Source: Brumimicrobium sp.
Lineage (GTDB): Bacteria > Bacteroidota > Bacteroidia > Flavobacteriales_D > Crocinitomicaceae
NCBI GenBank assembly: GCA_023957385.1
Contig: JAMLGZ010000001.1
Span: 916,923 to 980,922 of the forward strand
Direction: 5' to 3'
Length of the DNA stretch: 64,000 nucleotides
Below are positions 8,000 through 15,937 of this stretch, piece by piece; position 1 is the first letter of the stretch, and each line of letters starts with the position of its first letter. Position numbers and translations under genes: made by a program. The notes under the pieces were generated by a model. The model was not told where the DNA came from, did no database searches, and saw only the letters and a program-made list of their open reading frames with translations.

Positions 8000-9067
8000 T
8001 TATTCAATAACTATCTTTTGGGTAGTCATTATCCCTTCTTGGTTTACTTGGATAGTATAAATTCCTTTGTTTAAGTTAGCAACATTGATCGTTTCGTTGT
8101 TAGAGGATAGGGTAGAAGTATATACAGTTCTTCCTAATGCGTCTATAATAAAAATATCGGAGTTATTTGTCCAAGTATTTAAATGAATATTTATTTGCTC
8201 ATTTGCCGGGTTTGGATAAACTGTAAAAGAAGAAACTTTGTTTACCTCCAATCCAGCTGTTAATGGATCTTCATAACTTAGTGCTATGTTTACGTCAATT
8301 AAATTCATTCCACCTAAACTAAATATTAAATGGGAGCGAATAAAGATAGGTAAATTGCTTATGGTAAAATCATAATATTCATATTGAGTACGGTATAATC
8401 TAGCAGTATCTCCTAGGTCAACAACTTCTGCCCAAGCAAATTCATCAGTTTTTAAACGAGATACATTTGAATAACTATTACCCGCTAATTTCAATGTTCC
8501 AATTCCATCGTATGTTACGGTAACATCTCCTTCTAATTCAGGCTTAATTACTAACATAGAACCTCCTCCAAAATCTACTTTTACGTCTCCAGTTCCTTTG
8601 TAGGTATCAGTAACAGCATCTCCTAAATTGAATGGATAGTTAAAATACTTTGAAGTTTTATCTGTAAAAGGAACCACGATGTTTCCTAATTCAGACAAAG
8701 AAGTGTCTGAATTTATATATACAAATCCTTGGGAAATCTTCTCTGCCATAGTAGGATCTGTAAAATAGGTTTGTAGATACCCTTCAATTTCTATAAAATG
8801 AGAAGAACTTGTAAAAGTTGTATCGTAGGCTGTACCAGCAACTTCCTGAACGGTTACCATTTTTGCAAAATGATCATAGCCAAATAAAGAGCTGTAATCC
8901 CAAGTGGCATTATTTCCTGTTTCAGCATCGTAGGTATTTGCTAAGCTGTCAACTACATATAATTTTATACTTTCTCCTGTAACAGGGGAATTTGTTTGTG
9001 TAAACTGCCCAAATAAACCGAATGATGTAAGAGCAGTACAGATAAGAAGTGTGATTTTCATTTTCAT
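8000..9067 (-). CDS. T9SS cargo protein, paralog 2 of 3
   Basis: A 355-residue protein with a signal peptide (MKMKITLLICTALTSFGLFGQ), a passenger with the family opening F-T-Q-T-N-S-P and motif GNNATWDYSS, and a type A T9SS sorting domain at the end (FTVYPNPANE, IDALGRTVY, GIYTIQV, ending KIVIE). The passenger is related to those of the genes at 6601 and 9154, for example in the shared segments QYEYYDF and LPIFIRSH near the middle. The frame opens at a TTG (9085) that lies inside the -7 element; the ATG at 9067 (or the one at 9061) is the true start. Function unknown; surface location is inferred from the sorting domain. Confidence 0.82.
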   Translation of the reverse strand: MKMKITLLICTALTSFGLFGQFTQTNSPVTGESIKLYVVDSLANTYDAETGNNATWDYSSLFGYDHFAKMVTVQEVAGTAYDTTFTSSSHFIEIEGYLQTYFTDPTMAEKISQGFVYINSDTSLSELGNIVVPFTDKTSKYFNYPFNLGDAVTDTYKGTGDVKVDFGGGSMLVIKPELEGDVTVTYDGIGTLKLAGNSYSNVSRLKTDEFAWAEVVDLGDTARLYRTQYEYYDFTISNLPIFIRSHLIFSLGGMNLIDVNIALSYEDPLTAGLEVNKVSSFTVYPNPANEQINIHLNTWTNNSDIFIIDALGRTVYTSTLSSNNETINVANLNKGIYTIQVNQEGIMTTQKIVIE

Positions 9068-9082
9068 AACGTTATTTTTTTT

Positions 9083-9090
9083 CAAATGTA
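9083..9090 (-). promoter_or_regulatory. -7 element of T9SS paralog 2
   Basis: Minus-strand TACATTTG, the same 8-mer as in front of paralog 1. It gives a leader of under 15 nt and excludes the TTG at 9085. Confidence 0.6.
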
Positions 9091-9153
9091 ATACTATTTA
9101 AAAAAGAAAACCCAAGTTTCCTTGAGTTTTCAATTATTTAAATTTGGAGGATC

Positions 9154-10221
9154 TTATTCAATTACAATTTTTTGAACTGATTTTGTATTTCCTTCTATAA
9201 CATTTACAAAGTAAATTCCTTTGTTTAATGAAGTTACATCAATTGTAGTTGTTATATCGTTAGAAGTAGTAGAATATACTGTTCTTCCTAAGTTATCCAC
9301 TAAAACAATTACTGTTTCTCCATTAGCACTTGGATTAACAATGTTTAACTGGTTTGTTGCAGGATTAGGATAAACTTTAAATTCCCCACTAATTTCAGAA
9401 GATATGTTGGATGTATTTGGATCGTCAATACTCATAACTACAGTTCTTGATGAAACAGGCTGGCCAATTGCAGATAAATCAAAATCCATTTTTGAGTGAA
9501 TAAAAATAGGTAATCTGCTATTGTTGTGATCATAATATTCATATTGAGTAATTCCAATAGCAGCGATTGGAACCGTAAAATACTTTGCAGTAGCATTTTC
9601 TGTAATCTTAACCCTTTTTACGTTTGTATATGTGTTATTAGCTAGTTTTAATGTTCCATACCCATCAAACTTTGTATTTATGATACCTGTAACATCGAGA
9701 TTCATTGGTCCACTACCATAACCTATGGCAGCTCCATCAACAGTAGCCGTTCCAGTAAAAGCATCGTTTGTTACAGCATCGTTTAATCCATACGGATAAT
9801 TAAATACATTAGCATCATTTGCACCTGTATTAAACTTAACCACGATATCTCCTGAAGCGTCACTTGTAAAGATAAACCCCTTACTATTTAACGTAGAGGA
9901 GGTAGTAGCAGTATAGGTAGTCATAAAATTATCAATAACTAACTCTTCAGTAGCTAAAGGAAAATCGATGCTATAAGGTGCTGTAGTAGGAGTTATTACA
10001 CTCGCTGCATTAGTTAATCCCGGAGCAGCAGCAGCTGTACCACTATAATCCCAAGTAACTCCAGTTCCTACTGTAGCATCCAAATTAGCAGCTGTACTAT
10101 CTAACACAAAATAAGTTGTAGCATCTCCAACTTGAGGTGCATTCGTTTGTGTGAAAGGCGCTTGGGCCATTAAAGAAGTCCCTACTAAGAAAGTAGAAAC
10201 AGCAAGTAAAATTCTTTTCAT
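9154..10221 (-). CDS. T9SS cargo protein, paralog 3 of 3
   Basis: A 355-residue member of the same family, with a signal peptide (MKRILLAVSTFLVGTSLMAQ), the opening PFTQTNAPQVGD, the motif VGTGVTWDYS, the shared segment QYEYYDHNNSRLPIFIHS and a type A sorting domain (FKVYPNPATN, VDNLGRTVY, GIYFVNV, ending KIVIE). The passenger is rich in Ala, Thr and Ser. A -7 element (TATATTTG) lies at 10249-10256. All three family members carry their own promoter, so they can be expressed independently. The biological role is unknown. Confidence 0.82.
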   Translation of the reverse strand: MKRILLAVSTFLVGTSLMAQAPFTQTNAPQVGDATTYFVLDSTAANLDATVGTGVTWDYSGTAAAAPGLTNAASVITPTTAPYSIDFPLATEELVIDNFMTTYTATTSSTLNSKGFIFTSDASGDIVVKFNTGANDANVFNYPYGLNDAVTNDAFTGTATVDGAAIGYGSGPMNLDVTGIINTKFDGYGTLKLANNTYTNVKRVKITENATAKYFTVPIAAIGITQYEYYDHNNSRLPIFIHSKMDFDLSAIGQPVSSRTVVMSIDDPNTSNISSEISGEFKVYPNPATNQLNIVNPSANGETVIVLVDNLGRTVYSTTSNDITTTIDVTSLNKGIYFVNVIEGNTKSVQKIVIE

Positions 10222-10248
10222 AAGTTAAATTTTTGTTTTTATATAAAT

Positions 10249-10256
10249 CAAATATA
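10249..10256 (-). promoter_or_regulatory. -7 element of T9SS paralog 3
   Basis: Minus-strand TATATTTG matches TAnnTTTG and gives a leader of about 20 nt to the ATG at 10221. Confidence 0.55.
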
Positions 10257-10315
10257 GGTATTAATCTAGAAAATTAACAAAATACTAGATTATTTTTGAA
10301 ATAATTAAAAATAAT

Positions 10316-11182
10316 CTACTCCTCTTCTATCATTACTAAGCGAAAACCTACATTTGGATATGCTTGTTTATCGTAAGTTTTCACACTTCTATTTTGAATA
10401 TCTCCTCCAAAATCCATCCAAGAACCACCGATCACCTCGTTTCCCTCATTTAGCATTTCAGCAACATTTCCATTCATGTTGTATAAACCCCAGACACTTG
10501 GAAAATATGAGACAGCAGGTGCTATTATATCCATACTTCCTCCCTTTTCATACTGTGTTTCACTCGATAAAATCGGTTTGCCATCTTCTCCTCTTATGAT
10601 ATTTTCATCTGGAACTCTAACGAAATTAGCTAAAAATTGCCCTTGACTATTTCTGAGAAAATTGCCTTGCCAAGCATAGTGACTCCCTTCTTTTCCTCCA
10701 TTTGCAGCATAAATCCATTCTTCTTTGGTTGGTAAACGAAAAGTTATGTTCTGATTCTCTGATATTTCTCGGTTTCTTTCAGTGAGCCAAATAGCATAAG
10801 CTTGTGCAGCCTCATACGTTATATTCACTACAGGATATTCCTTATAGATATTCAACATATAGTGGCTGCCTTTGGTAAAATAATCTCCCCACTTAGTTGA
10901 GTCAGGATAATACGTATGGTATTCATCGATACGATTATGTTGCTTTAAATAAGCAAGAAACTCTTTATAATCAAAATTGGTTACAACTCGGGTTCCTAAT
11001 TTATATGTTCTTAGTGTTTTACTTTTTCCGTCAATTTCAATTGTTCCAGCTGGAATGGTTGAAAAGATTTTAGAAAGACGTTTTTCAGTTTGTTTAACCG
11101 TTTCCTTTTTTATAGGTGTTTCCGGGTTGGAAGGGAAGAGAAAGAAAGAGCTTCCAATAAGTATAAGTAATAAAGTTTTCAT
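10316..11182 (-). CDS. SUMF1 / formylglycine-generating-enzyme-fold protein
   Basis: This 288-residue exported protein (hydrophobic N-terminus to about residue 18) has a SUMF1 fold: PVVNITYEAAQAYAIWL, the segment FRLPTKEEWIYAANGG, the loop GNVAEM, GGSW and the C-terminal VGFRLV. True formylglycine-generating enzymes use a pair of cysteines or copper-binding cysteines near the GNVWEW loop; the region here has none, so it is probably not catalytic in that way. Bacteroidota use related folds structurally in GldJ and GldK of the T9SS/gliding machinery. This protein is shorter and without a lipobox, so I do not assign it to either. A TATCTTTA element at 11204-11211 may be its promoter. Confidence 0.8.
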   Translation of the reverse strand: MKTLLLILIGSSFFLFPSNPETPIKKETVKQTEKRLSKIFSTIPAGTIEIDGKSKTLRTYKLGTRVVTNFDYKEFLAYLKQHNRIDEYHTYYPDSTKWGDYFTKGSHYMLNIYKEYPVVNITYEAAQAYAIWLTERNREISENQNITFRLPTKEEWIYAANGGKEGSHYAWQGNFLRNSQGQFLANFVRVPDENIIRGEDGKPILSSETQYEKGGSMDIIAPAVSYFPSVWGLYNMNGNVAEMLNEGNEVIGGSWMDFGGDIQNRSVKTYDKQAYPNVGFRLVMIEEE

Positions 11183-11272
11183 AGAAAAATAGATATAATA
11201 CTATAAAGATAGAAAAAATACGTTAGATTCCGTTCGCTTCGGAATATCAATCACCATTACTGTAAGGAGATT

Positions 11273-11402
11273 AGATTCCGTTCGCTGCGCTCCGGAATGA
11301 CACTTAAGCCTTAAATAAAGAGGGAGAGGGGGCGGCTTCGCCGCCCCCTCTCCCTCTAACTACCTTGACGGTTGTCATTCCGGAGCGCAGCGAACGGAAT
11401 CT
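11273..11402. repeat. 30-bp perfect inverted repeat around a GC hairpin
   Basis: The arms 11273-11302 and 11373-11402 are exact reverse complements over 30 bases (key words GTTCGCTGCGCTCCGGAATG). Between them a second hairpin has a 17-bp perfect stem (11319-11335 with 11341-11357) and a CTTCG loop. The result is a two-level cruciform or RNA stem that is far richer in GC than the flanking genes. Confidence 0.85.
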
Positions 11403-11502
11403 GTTATTCATCCATGATTATCCTTTGTAGCATACGCGAAGCGAACGGAATCTGTTATTCTCCCATGCTTATCCTTTGTGGCATACGCGAAGCGAGCGGA
11501 AT
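11389..11502. repeat. Two copies of a 51-bp tandem repeat
   Basis: The hexamer CGGAAT recurs at 11395, 11446 and 11497, exactly 51 bases apart, with the intervening CTGTTATTC, CCATG, TTATCCTTTGT and GCATACGCGAAGCG segments conserved. The right arm of the inverted repeat forms the first unit. Confidence 0.75.
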
Positions 11503-11703
11503 CCATTCTTTTATCAATGCTTTCGTATAGAATACATTTCCACAACGAAAACGTCATATAGATAGAAATTATAATTTAATCTTCATTGCAAAATCACCTA
11601 TTTCTAGCTGATTAAATAGTGTCGAATGCTGACAGCCTCGGTATTATCTAATAAAAGAATACTGTTTTATTCTGTTAATCAAAGATTCTGATAAATAAGT
11701 ATT

Positions 11704-11711
11704 TATATTTG
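11704..11711 (+). promoter_or_regulatory. -7 element of the MMPL transporter gene
   Basis: TATATTTG matches TAnnTTTG. The predicted transcript start falls close to the in-frame TTG at 11726, which favours the ATG at 11738. Confidence 0.5.
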
Positions 11712-11737
11712 TTTCAAAAAGGAATTTGAATACTCGA

Positions 11738-13966
11738 ATGAAATGGTTGTCGTGGATATTGCTTAGCGTTGTACTACTCGTCACTGTTTTTTTTGGTTTA
11801 CAAATCCCTAAAACAAAACTAGATTACAACTTTGAGAGCTTTTTTCCAAAGGAAGACTCATCAGCTTACTTTTTTGAAAATTATCGTCAGCATTTCCAAT
11901 CAGATAACGATTTCTTATTAGTGTGTATAGAACGAAAAAAAGGAATTTTTGATTCTGATTTCTTAACGGAAATTCAAAAATTAACTCAAGAAATACAGTT
12001 ACTCGACCATGTAACATACACACGAGCAATTACCTCAGAAAAAGAATACTTCATTTCTTCTTTTGGGCAAGTTTCTCAACGCCCTTACATCGATAGCAAT
12101 TTAATTCTCGATTCTACTCTAATTTATTCGCATAGAGAGCTTATTAATAATTTAGTAAATAAGGAAGGAAATGCGCTCACCATTTTTGTTAAACACAATG
12201 ATTATTTAAGCAAAGCCAAAAGTGATAAACTAGTAGAAGAACTTCAAAGTTTACTCAATAAATATGATTTTGAAAAAGTACGTGTAGCCGGAAGAGCAAT
12301 AGGACAGCAGTACTACTTAAAAACAATGCAGCACGAGTTAGTGCTTTTTATTGGTATTGGGTTTTTACTCGTATTGATATATTTGTTGTTTACGTTTAAA
12401 TCCATTTGGGGAATGTTGCTTCCTCAACTTGTTTTAATCGGCTCTATCACTTGGATATATGGTTGGTTAGCTTTTACCAATCAACCGATTAATATTTTAC
12501 TCATTGTATTACCACCTATCTTATTAGTCGTTTCGATGTCTGATGCTATTCATTTGATATCTAAGTATTTAGATTTAAGACGCTCGGGTAAAGAAAAATT
12601 ATCTGCCATTCAAACAACTATTCGTGAAATTGGAAAAGCAACTTTCTTAACTTCGTTAACTACTGCTATAGGATTTCTATCACTCGTTTTTATTGATGTA
12701 AAACCAATTCGTGATTTTGGTCTTTATAGTGGTATAGCTGTAATGATTGCTTTTTTAATCACATATTTAGTGCTTCCTTCTTTATTAACATTAACTAAAA
12801 CCCCATCGCGTTTAATAGAAGCTTCCTCTGAATCATGGTATATGCGTTTGCATTTTCTGTTTTACGCTACTCTCAAGAAAAGAAAACTTATTCTAATTAG
12901 TGGAAGTATTATGCTTCTGATTTCAATTGTAGGTGTATTCTTTGTTAAAAATGACAGCTTTATCATGGACAATATTAGTCCGAAAAGTGAACTGAAGAAA
13001 GATTTCCTTTATTTCGATCAACATTTTGGAGGAATACGTCCTTTTGAACTTGCCATTCAGATTAAGCCAAACCAAAATATCTGGGAAAAGGAAACCTTAG
13101 AACAATTGGAAAAATTAGAGAATTATTTGCATTTCCAGTATGGAGTTGTGGTTAACTCATCACTTATCCAAACTATCTCCATTTTAAATCGAGGAAGTCA
13201 CGGAGGAGAAAAGGAATTTTACGTACTTCCTTCACAACAAAAGGAGATAAATAACTTCAAACAACTCATAAAAATAAAAGATCAAGGAAAATTCGTTCGC
13301 TCCTTTTTGGATACTACGGAAACCCTTACTCGAATAAGTGGACGAATACCTGATTGGGGAAGTCATCTCGTGCAAAGTAAAAACAACGAACTTCACATGT
13401 TCATACAAGAAGCCGGAATAAACAACTACCTTACGGTAACACCAACTGGTTCTGCTGAGTTGTTAGATGTCAGCACTTCATTTATGTCACGCAAGCTATT
13501 GGAGAGTTTGCTATTTGCACTGGTGATTGTTTCGGTATGTATGGGACTTCTTTTTAAATCATTTAAGATGCTTTTCATTTCTCTAATACCCAATATTATC
13601 CCTTTGCTTATTACTCTTGGATTTATGGGGATTATGGGAATTCCATTGAATATTACAACGGCATTAGTTTTTACAATTTCTTTTGGAATAGCAGTAGATA
13701 ACACCATTCATTTTCTCAATTATTACAAGCTTGAGTTAGCAAAGGGCAGAACTCCAGGATACGCATTGCGGAATGCATATTTCAAAGTTGGAAAGGCCAT
13801 TTTATTAGCTTCTTTCCTTTTAATTTGTGGATTTAGTATTGTTAGTTTCTCTGCATTTACGGCTATTTCGTATTTAGGAATCTTGGTTACCTTAACTTTA
13901 TTTATCGCCCTTTTAGCAGATTTAATATTACTGCCTTTGTTACTTATCTTTTTCTTCAGAAAGTAA
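11738..13966 (+). CDS. RND superfamily (MMPL/patched-like) transporter
   Basis: The 742-residue integral membrane protein has the RND layout of two halves: TM1 near the N-terminus, a periplasmic domain (about 30-190), five TM helices (about 200-355), TM7 (about 385), a second periplasmic domain (about 410-580) and five final helices. The conserved TM4/TM10 region reads VVSMSDAIHLISKYLD in the first half and FGIAVDNTIHFLNYYK in the second, with the acidic and His residues typical of this family. Members export lipids or hydrophobic molecules by proton motive force; the substrate is unknown. The start is the ATG at 11738, after a -7 element at 11704. The end overlaps the converging Nudix gene by 27 bases. 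Confidence 0.87.
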   Translation: MKWLSWILLSVVLLVTVFFGLQIPKTKLDYNFESFFPKEDSSAYFFENYRQHFQSDNDFLLVCIERKKGIFDSDFLTEIQKLTQEIQLLDHVTYTRAITSEKEYFISSFGQVSQRPYIDSNLILDSTLIYSHRELINNLVNKEGNALTIFVKHNDYLSKAKSDKLVEELQSLLNKYDFEKVRVAGRAIGQQYYLKTMQHELVLFIGIGFLLVLIYLLFTFKSIWGMLLPQLVLIGSITWIYGWLAFTNQPINILLIVLPPILLVVSMSDAIHLISKYLDLRRSGKEKLSAIQTTIREIGKATFLTSLTTAIGFLSLVFIDVKPIRDFGLYSGIAVMIAFLITYLVLPSLLTLTKTPSRLIEASSESWYMRLHFLFYATLKKRKLILISGSIMLLISIVGVFFVKNDSFIMDNISPKSELKKDFLYFDQHFGGIRPFELAIQIKPNQNIWEKETLEQLEKLENYLHFQYGVVVNSSLIQTISILNRGSHGGEKEFYVLPSQQKEINNFKQLIKIKDQGKFVRSFLDTTETLTRISGRIPDWGSHLVQSKNNELHMFIQEAGINNYLTVTPTGSAELLDVSTSFMSRKLLESLLFALVIVSVCMGLLFKSFKMLFISLIPNIIPLLITLGFMGIMGIPLNITTALVFTISFGIAVDNTIHFLNYYKLELAKGRTPGYALRNAYFKVGKAILLASFLLICGFSIVSFSAFTAISYLGILVTLTLFIALLADLILLPLLLIFFFRK

Positions 13967-14383
13967 TTTCTCAACCACTACCTTATCAATTGGAAAGGTC
14001 ACATCACTAACTGTCAGCTCTTTTAAACTTTTCCATCTCCATACTTCTCGTTCTTCTCCTTTAAATTGGAAAGGAATATGGCTTGTTAGAATTTCAGTTT
14101 CTTGCTCCGTTATTACTTTGTAATAAACACTAATAATCTGGTCATCTTTGTTGAATGCAGAGACTTGGAAGAAATCGGTTAGATAAATGAGTTCTCCAAT
14201 TGTAATATCAATCCCCAACTCTTCTTTAAATTCACGAATAAGACAGTCTTTAAGGCTTTCTCCAAACTCTAACCCTCCTCCAGGAAATTTTGTGAATTCT
14301 TTTCCAAACCTACGTTCATCTGAGAGCAATACTTCTCCCTTTTGATTCATTAAAATCCCATAAACGCGAATATTAAAAGGCAT
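13940..14383 (-). CDS. Nudix hydrolase
   Basis: The 147-residue protein is a single Nudix domain. The Nudix box reads GGLEFGESLKDCLIREFKEE followed by LGI and fits G-x5-E-x7-R-E-U-x-E-E-x-G-U, with the metal-binding glutamates in REFKEE. Nudix enzymes hydrolyse nucleoside diphosphates linked to another group; the sequence does not tell the substrate. The last 27 bases are antisense to the end of the transporter gene. Its promoter is not obvious. Confidence 0.88.
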   Translation of the reverse strand: MPFNIRVYGILMNQKGEVLLSDERRFGKEFTKFPGGGLEFGESLKDCLIREFKEELGIDITIGELIYLTDFFQVSAFNKDDQIISVYYKVITEQETEILTSHIPFQFKGEEREVWRWKSLKELTVSDVTFPIDKVVVEKLLSEEKDK

Positions 14384-14560
14384 ATTATAAATTTTTCAAA
14401 TACTAAATTTACATGCTTTTTTGATAAGAAGAGAAATTTATACCGATTTGATTGAATTAAGTGTTTGGTGTTTAAATAAAAAAGGGGATTGACAGTGTAA
14501 TTATCGATCTAATTAGTTGTAAGAAGTTACTCATTATTTCTTTTCTTATTCGATTTTAGC

Positions 14561-14568
14561 TATTTTTG
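14561..14568 (+). promoter_or_regulatory. -7 element of rarA
   Basis: TATTTTTG matches TAnnTTTG and lies 14 bases before the ATG at 14583, so the leader is very short. Confidence 0.55.
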
Positions 14569-14582
14569 CTCAAAGCAAAAGC

Positions 14583-15866
14583 ATGATTCCTGTACCCTCT
14601 ATACCATTAGCAGAACGTATGCGTCCTAAGACGCTTGAAGAGTATGTTGGACAAGAACATCTACTAAAAGAAGGTGCAAGTTTGCGAAGAGCAATTAATG
14701 CCGGTGTTATTCCGTCGATGATTTTATGGGGACCTCCAGGAGTTGGAAAAACTACGTTAGCTTCTTTACTTTCTAATTACTTAAAAAGACCTTTCTATAC
14801 GCTTTCTGCTATTTCTTCAGGAGTAAAAGATGTGCGTGAGGTTATTCAAAAGGCAGAAGGTCAAGGAATGTTTGAAAGTGGCGGTGCTATTTTGTTTATT
14901 GATGAAATTCACCGATTTTCTAAAGCACAACAAGATTCTTTGTTGGGAGCTGTTGAGAAAGGGATTGTAACCTTAATCGGCGCTACAACAGAAAACCCTT
15001 CATTTGAAGTGATCTCTGCTTTGCTTTCACGTTGTCAAGTATATACTTTGAATTCTTTAGACAAGAGCCAACTCGAACAACTTTTGAAGAATGCACTTGA
15101 AAGAGATGAATATCTCTCACAACTTGACATCGAATTAAAGGAAACAGATGTTTTAATGCGTATCTCAGGAGGAGATGCTCGGAAATTACTCACCTTACTG
15201 GAAATTGTAGTAAATACTTTTCCTAAAGATCAAAAAATCATAGTTACTGACGAAGATGTTTTAGCAATCGCTCAACAGAATATTGCACGCTATGACAAAG
15301 ATGGAGAACAGCACTACGATATTATCTCTGCTTTTATTAAGTCTATCCGTGGAAGTGATGCGAATGCTGCCATATATTGGCTGGCACGCATGATTGAAGG
15401 CGGTGAAGATGCGAAATTTATTGCTCGTCGTTTGATTATTTCAGCGAGTGAGGATATAGGTTTAGCGAATCCTACAGCACTTATTTTAGCAAACAATACT
15501 TTTCAAGCTGTGAATACGGTTGGATTTCCAGAGGCTCGTATTATATTGGCAGAATGCACGATGTATTTAGCAAATTCCCCCAAAGGGAATGGTTCATATA
15601 TGGCAATTAATAAAGCTCAAGAGTTAGTGAAGCAAACAGGAAATTTACCTATTCCGCTTCATTTACGGAATGCTCCTACCAAACTCATGAAAGAGCTAGA
15701 TTACGGTAAAGAATACAAATACTCCCATAATTACGCTGGAAATTTTGTGCAACAAGAGTTTTTACCAGAAGAAATAAAAGGCACTTCATTTTTTGAAGCA
15801 GGAAGTTCCAAAAAAGAACAAGAAATAGCTGAGAATATGAAACGACTTTGGGGTGGGAAGTATTGA
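14583..15866 (+). CDS. rarA: Replication-associated recombination ATPase RarA (MgsA)
   Basis: The 427-residue protein is an AAA+ ATPase of the clamp-loader-related RarA/WRNIP1 family, which acts at stalled replication forks. Walker A is GPPGVGKT at 50-57 and Walker B is ILFIDE with Asp107 and Glu108, followed by HRF. Sensor 1 is ATTENPSFE, and the family hallmark RYDKDGEQHYDIISAFIKS links to the C-terminal tetramerisation domain, with ISASEDIGLANP and LHLRNAPTKLMKELDYG. Length and motif order are as usual. It stands alone, with its own promoter. Confidence 0.93.
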   Translation: MIPVPSIPLAERMRPKTLEEYVGQEHLLKEGASLRRAINAGVIPSMILWGPPGVGKTTLASLLSNYLKRPFYTLSAISSGVKDVREVIQKAEGQGMFESGGAILFIDEIHRFSKAQQDSLLGAVEKGIVTLIGATTENPSFEVISALLSRCQVYTLNSLDKSQLEQLLKNALERDEYLSQLDIELKETDVLMRISGGDARKLLTLLEIVVNTFPKDQKIIVTDEDVLAIAQQNIARYDKDGEQHYDIISAFIKSIRGSDANAAIYWLARMIEGGEDAKFIARRLIISASEDIGLANPTALILANNTFQAVNTVGFPEARIILAECTMYLANSPKGNGSYMAINKAQELVKQTGNLPIPLHLRNAPTKLMKELDYGKEYKYSHNYAGNFVQQEFLPEEIKGTSFFEAGSSKKEQEIAENMKRLWGGKY

Positions 15867-15937
15867 AAGGGGGAGAGTTCCAATGACTATTGGAGTAAAA
15901 GTAAGAAGTAATATGTTAATAGTTTAAAGTCTATAAT

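Larger units (their letters stand above)
11183..11737. repeat. Intergenic region with clustered GC-rich repeats
   Basis: About 550 bases without a gene. The core (11221-11510) is built of copies of a unit around ATTCCGTTCGCT-CCGGAAT in both orientations, a nested pair of inverted repeats (11273-11402) and a 51-bp tandem repeat (11389-11502). The outer parts are AT-rich and hold the promoters of the flanking divergent genes. Confidence 0.75.

Noticed and set aside
10316..11182. Assignment as GldJ or GldK
   Set aside because: No lipobox, shorter than either, and no gldLMN neighbours.
11273..11402. Insertion-sequence ends
   Set aside because: The inverted repeat encloses only 70 bases with no transposase or target duplication; a non-autonomous palindromic repeat fits better.
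11389..11502. CRISPR-like reading of the 51-bp repeats
   Set aside because: Only two full units exist, the spacers are themselves conserved between units, and there are no cas genes.
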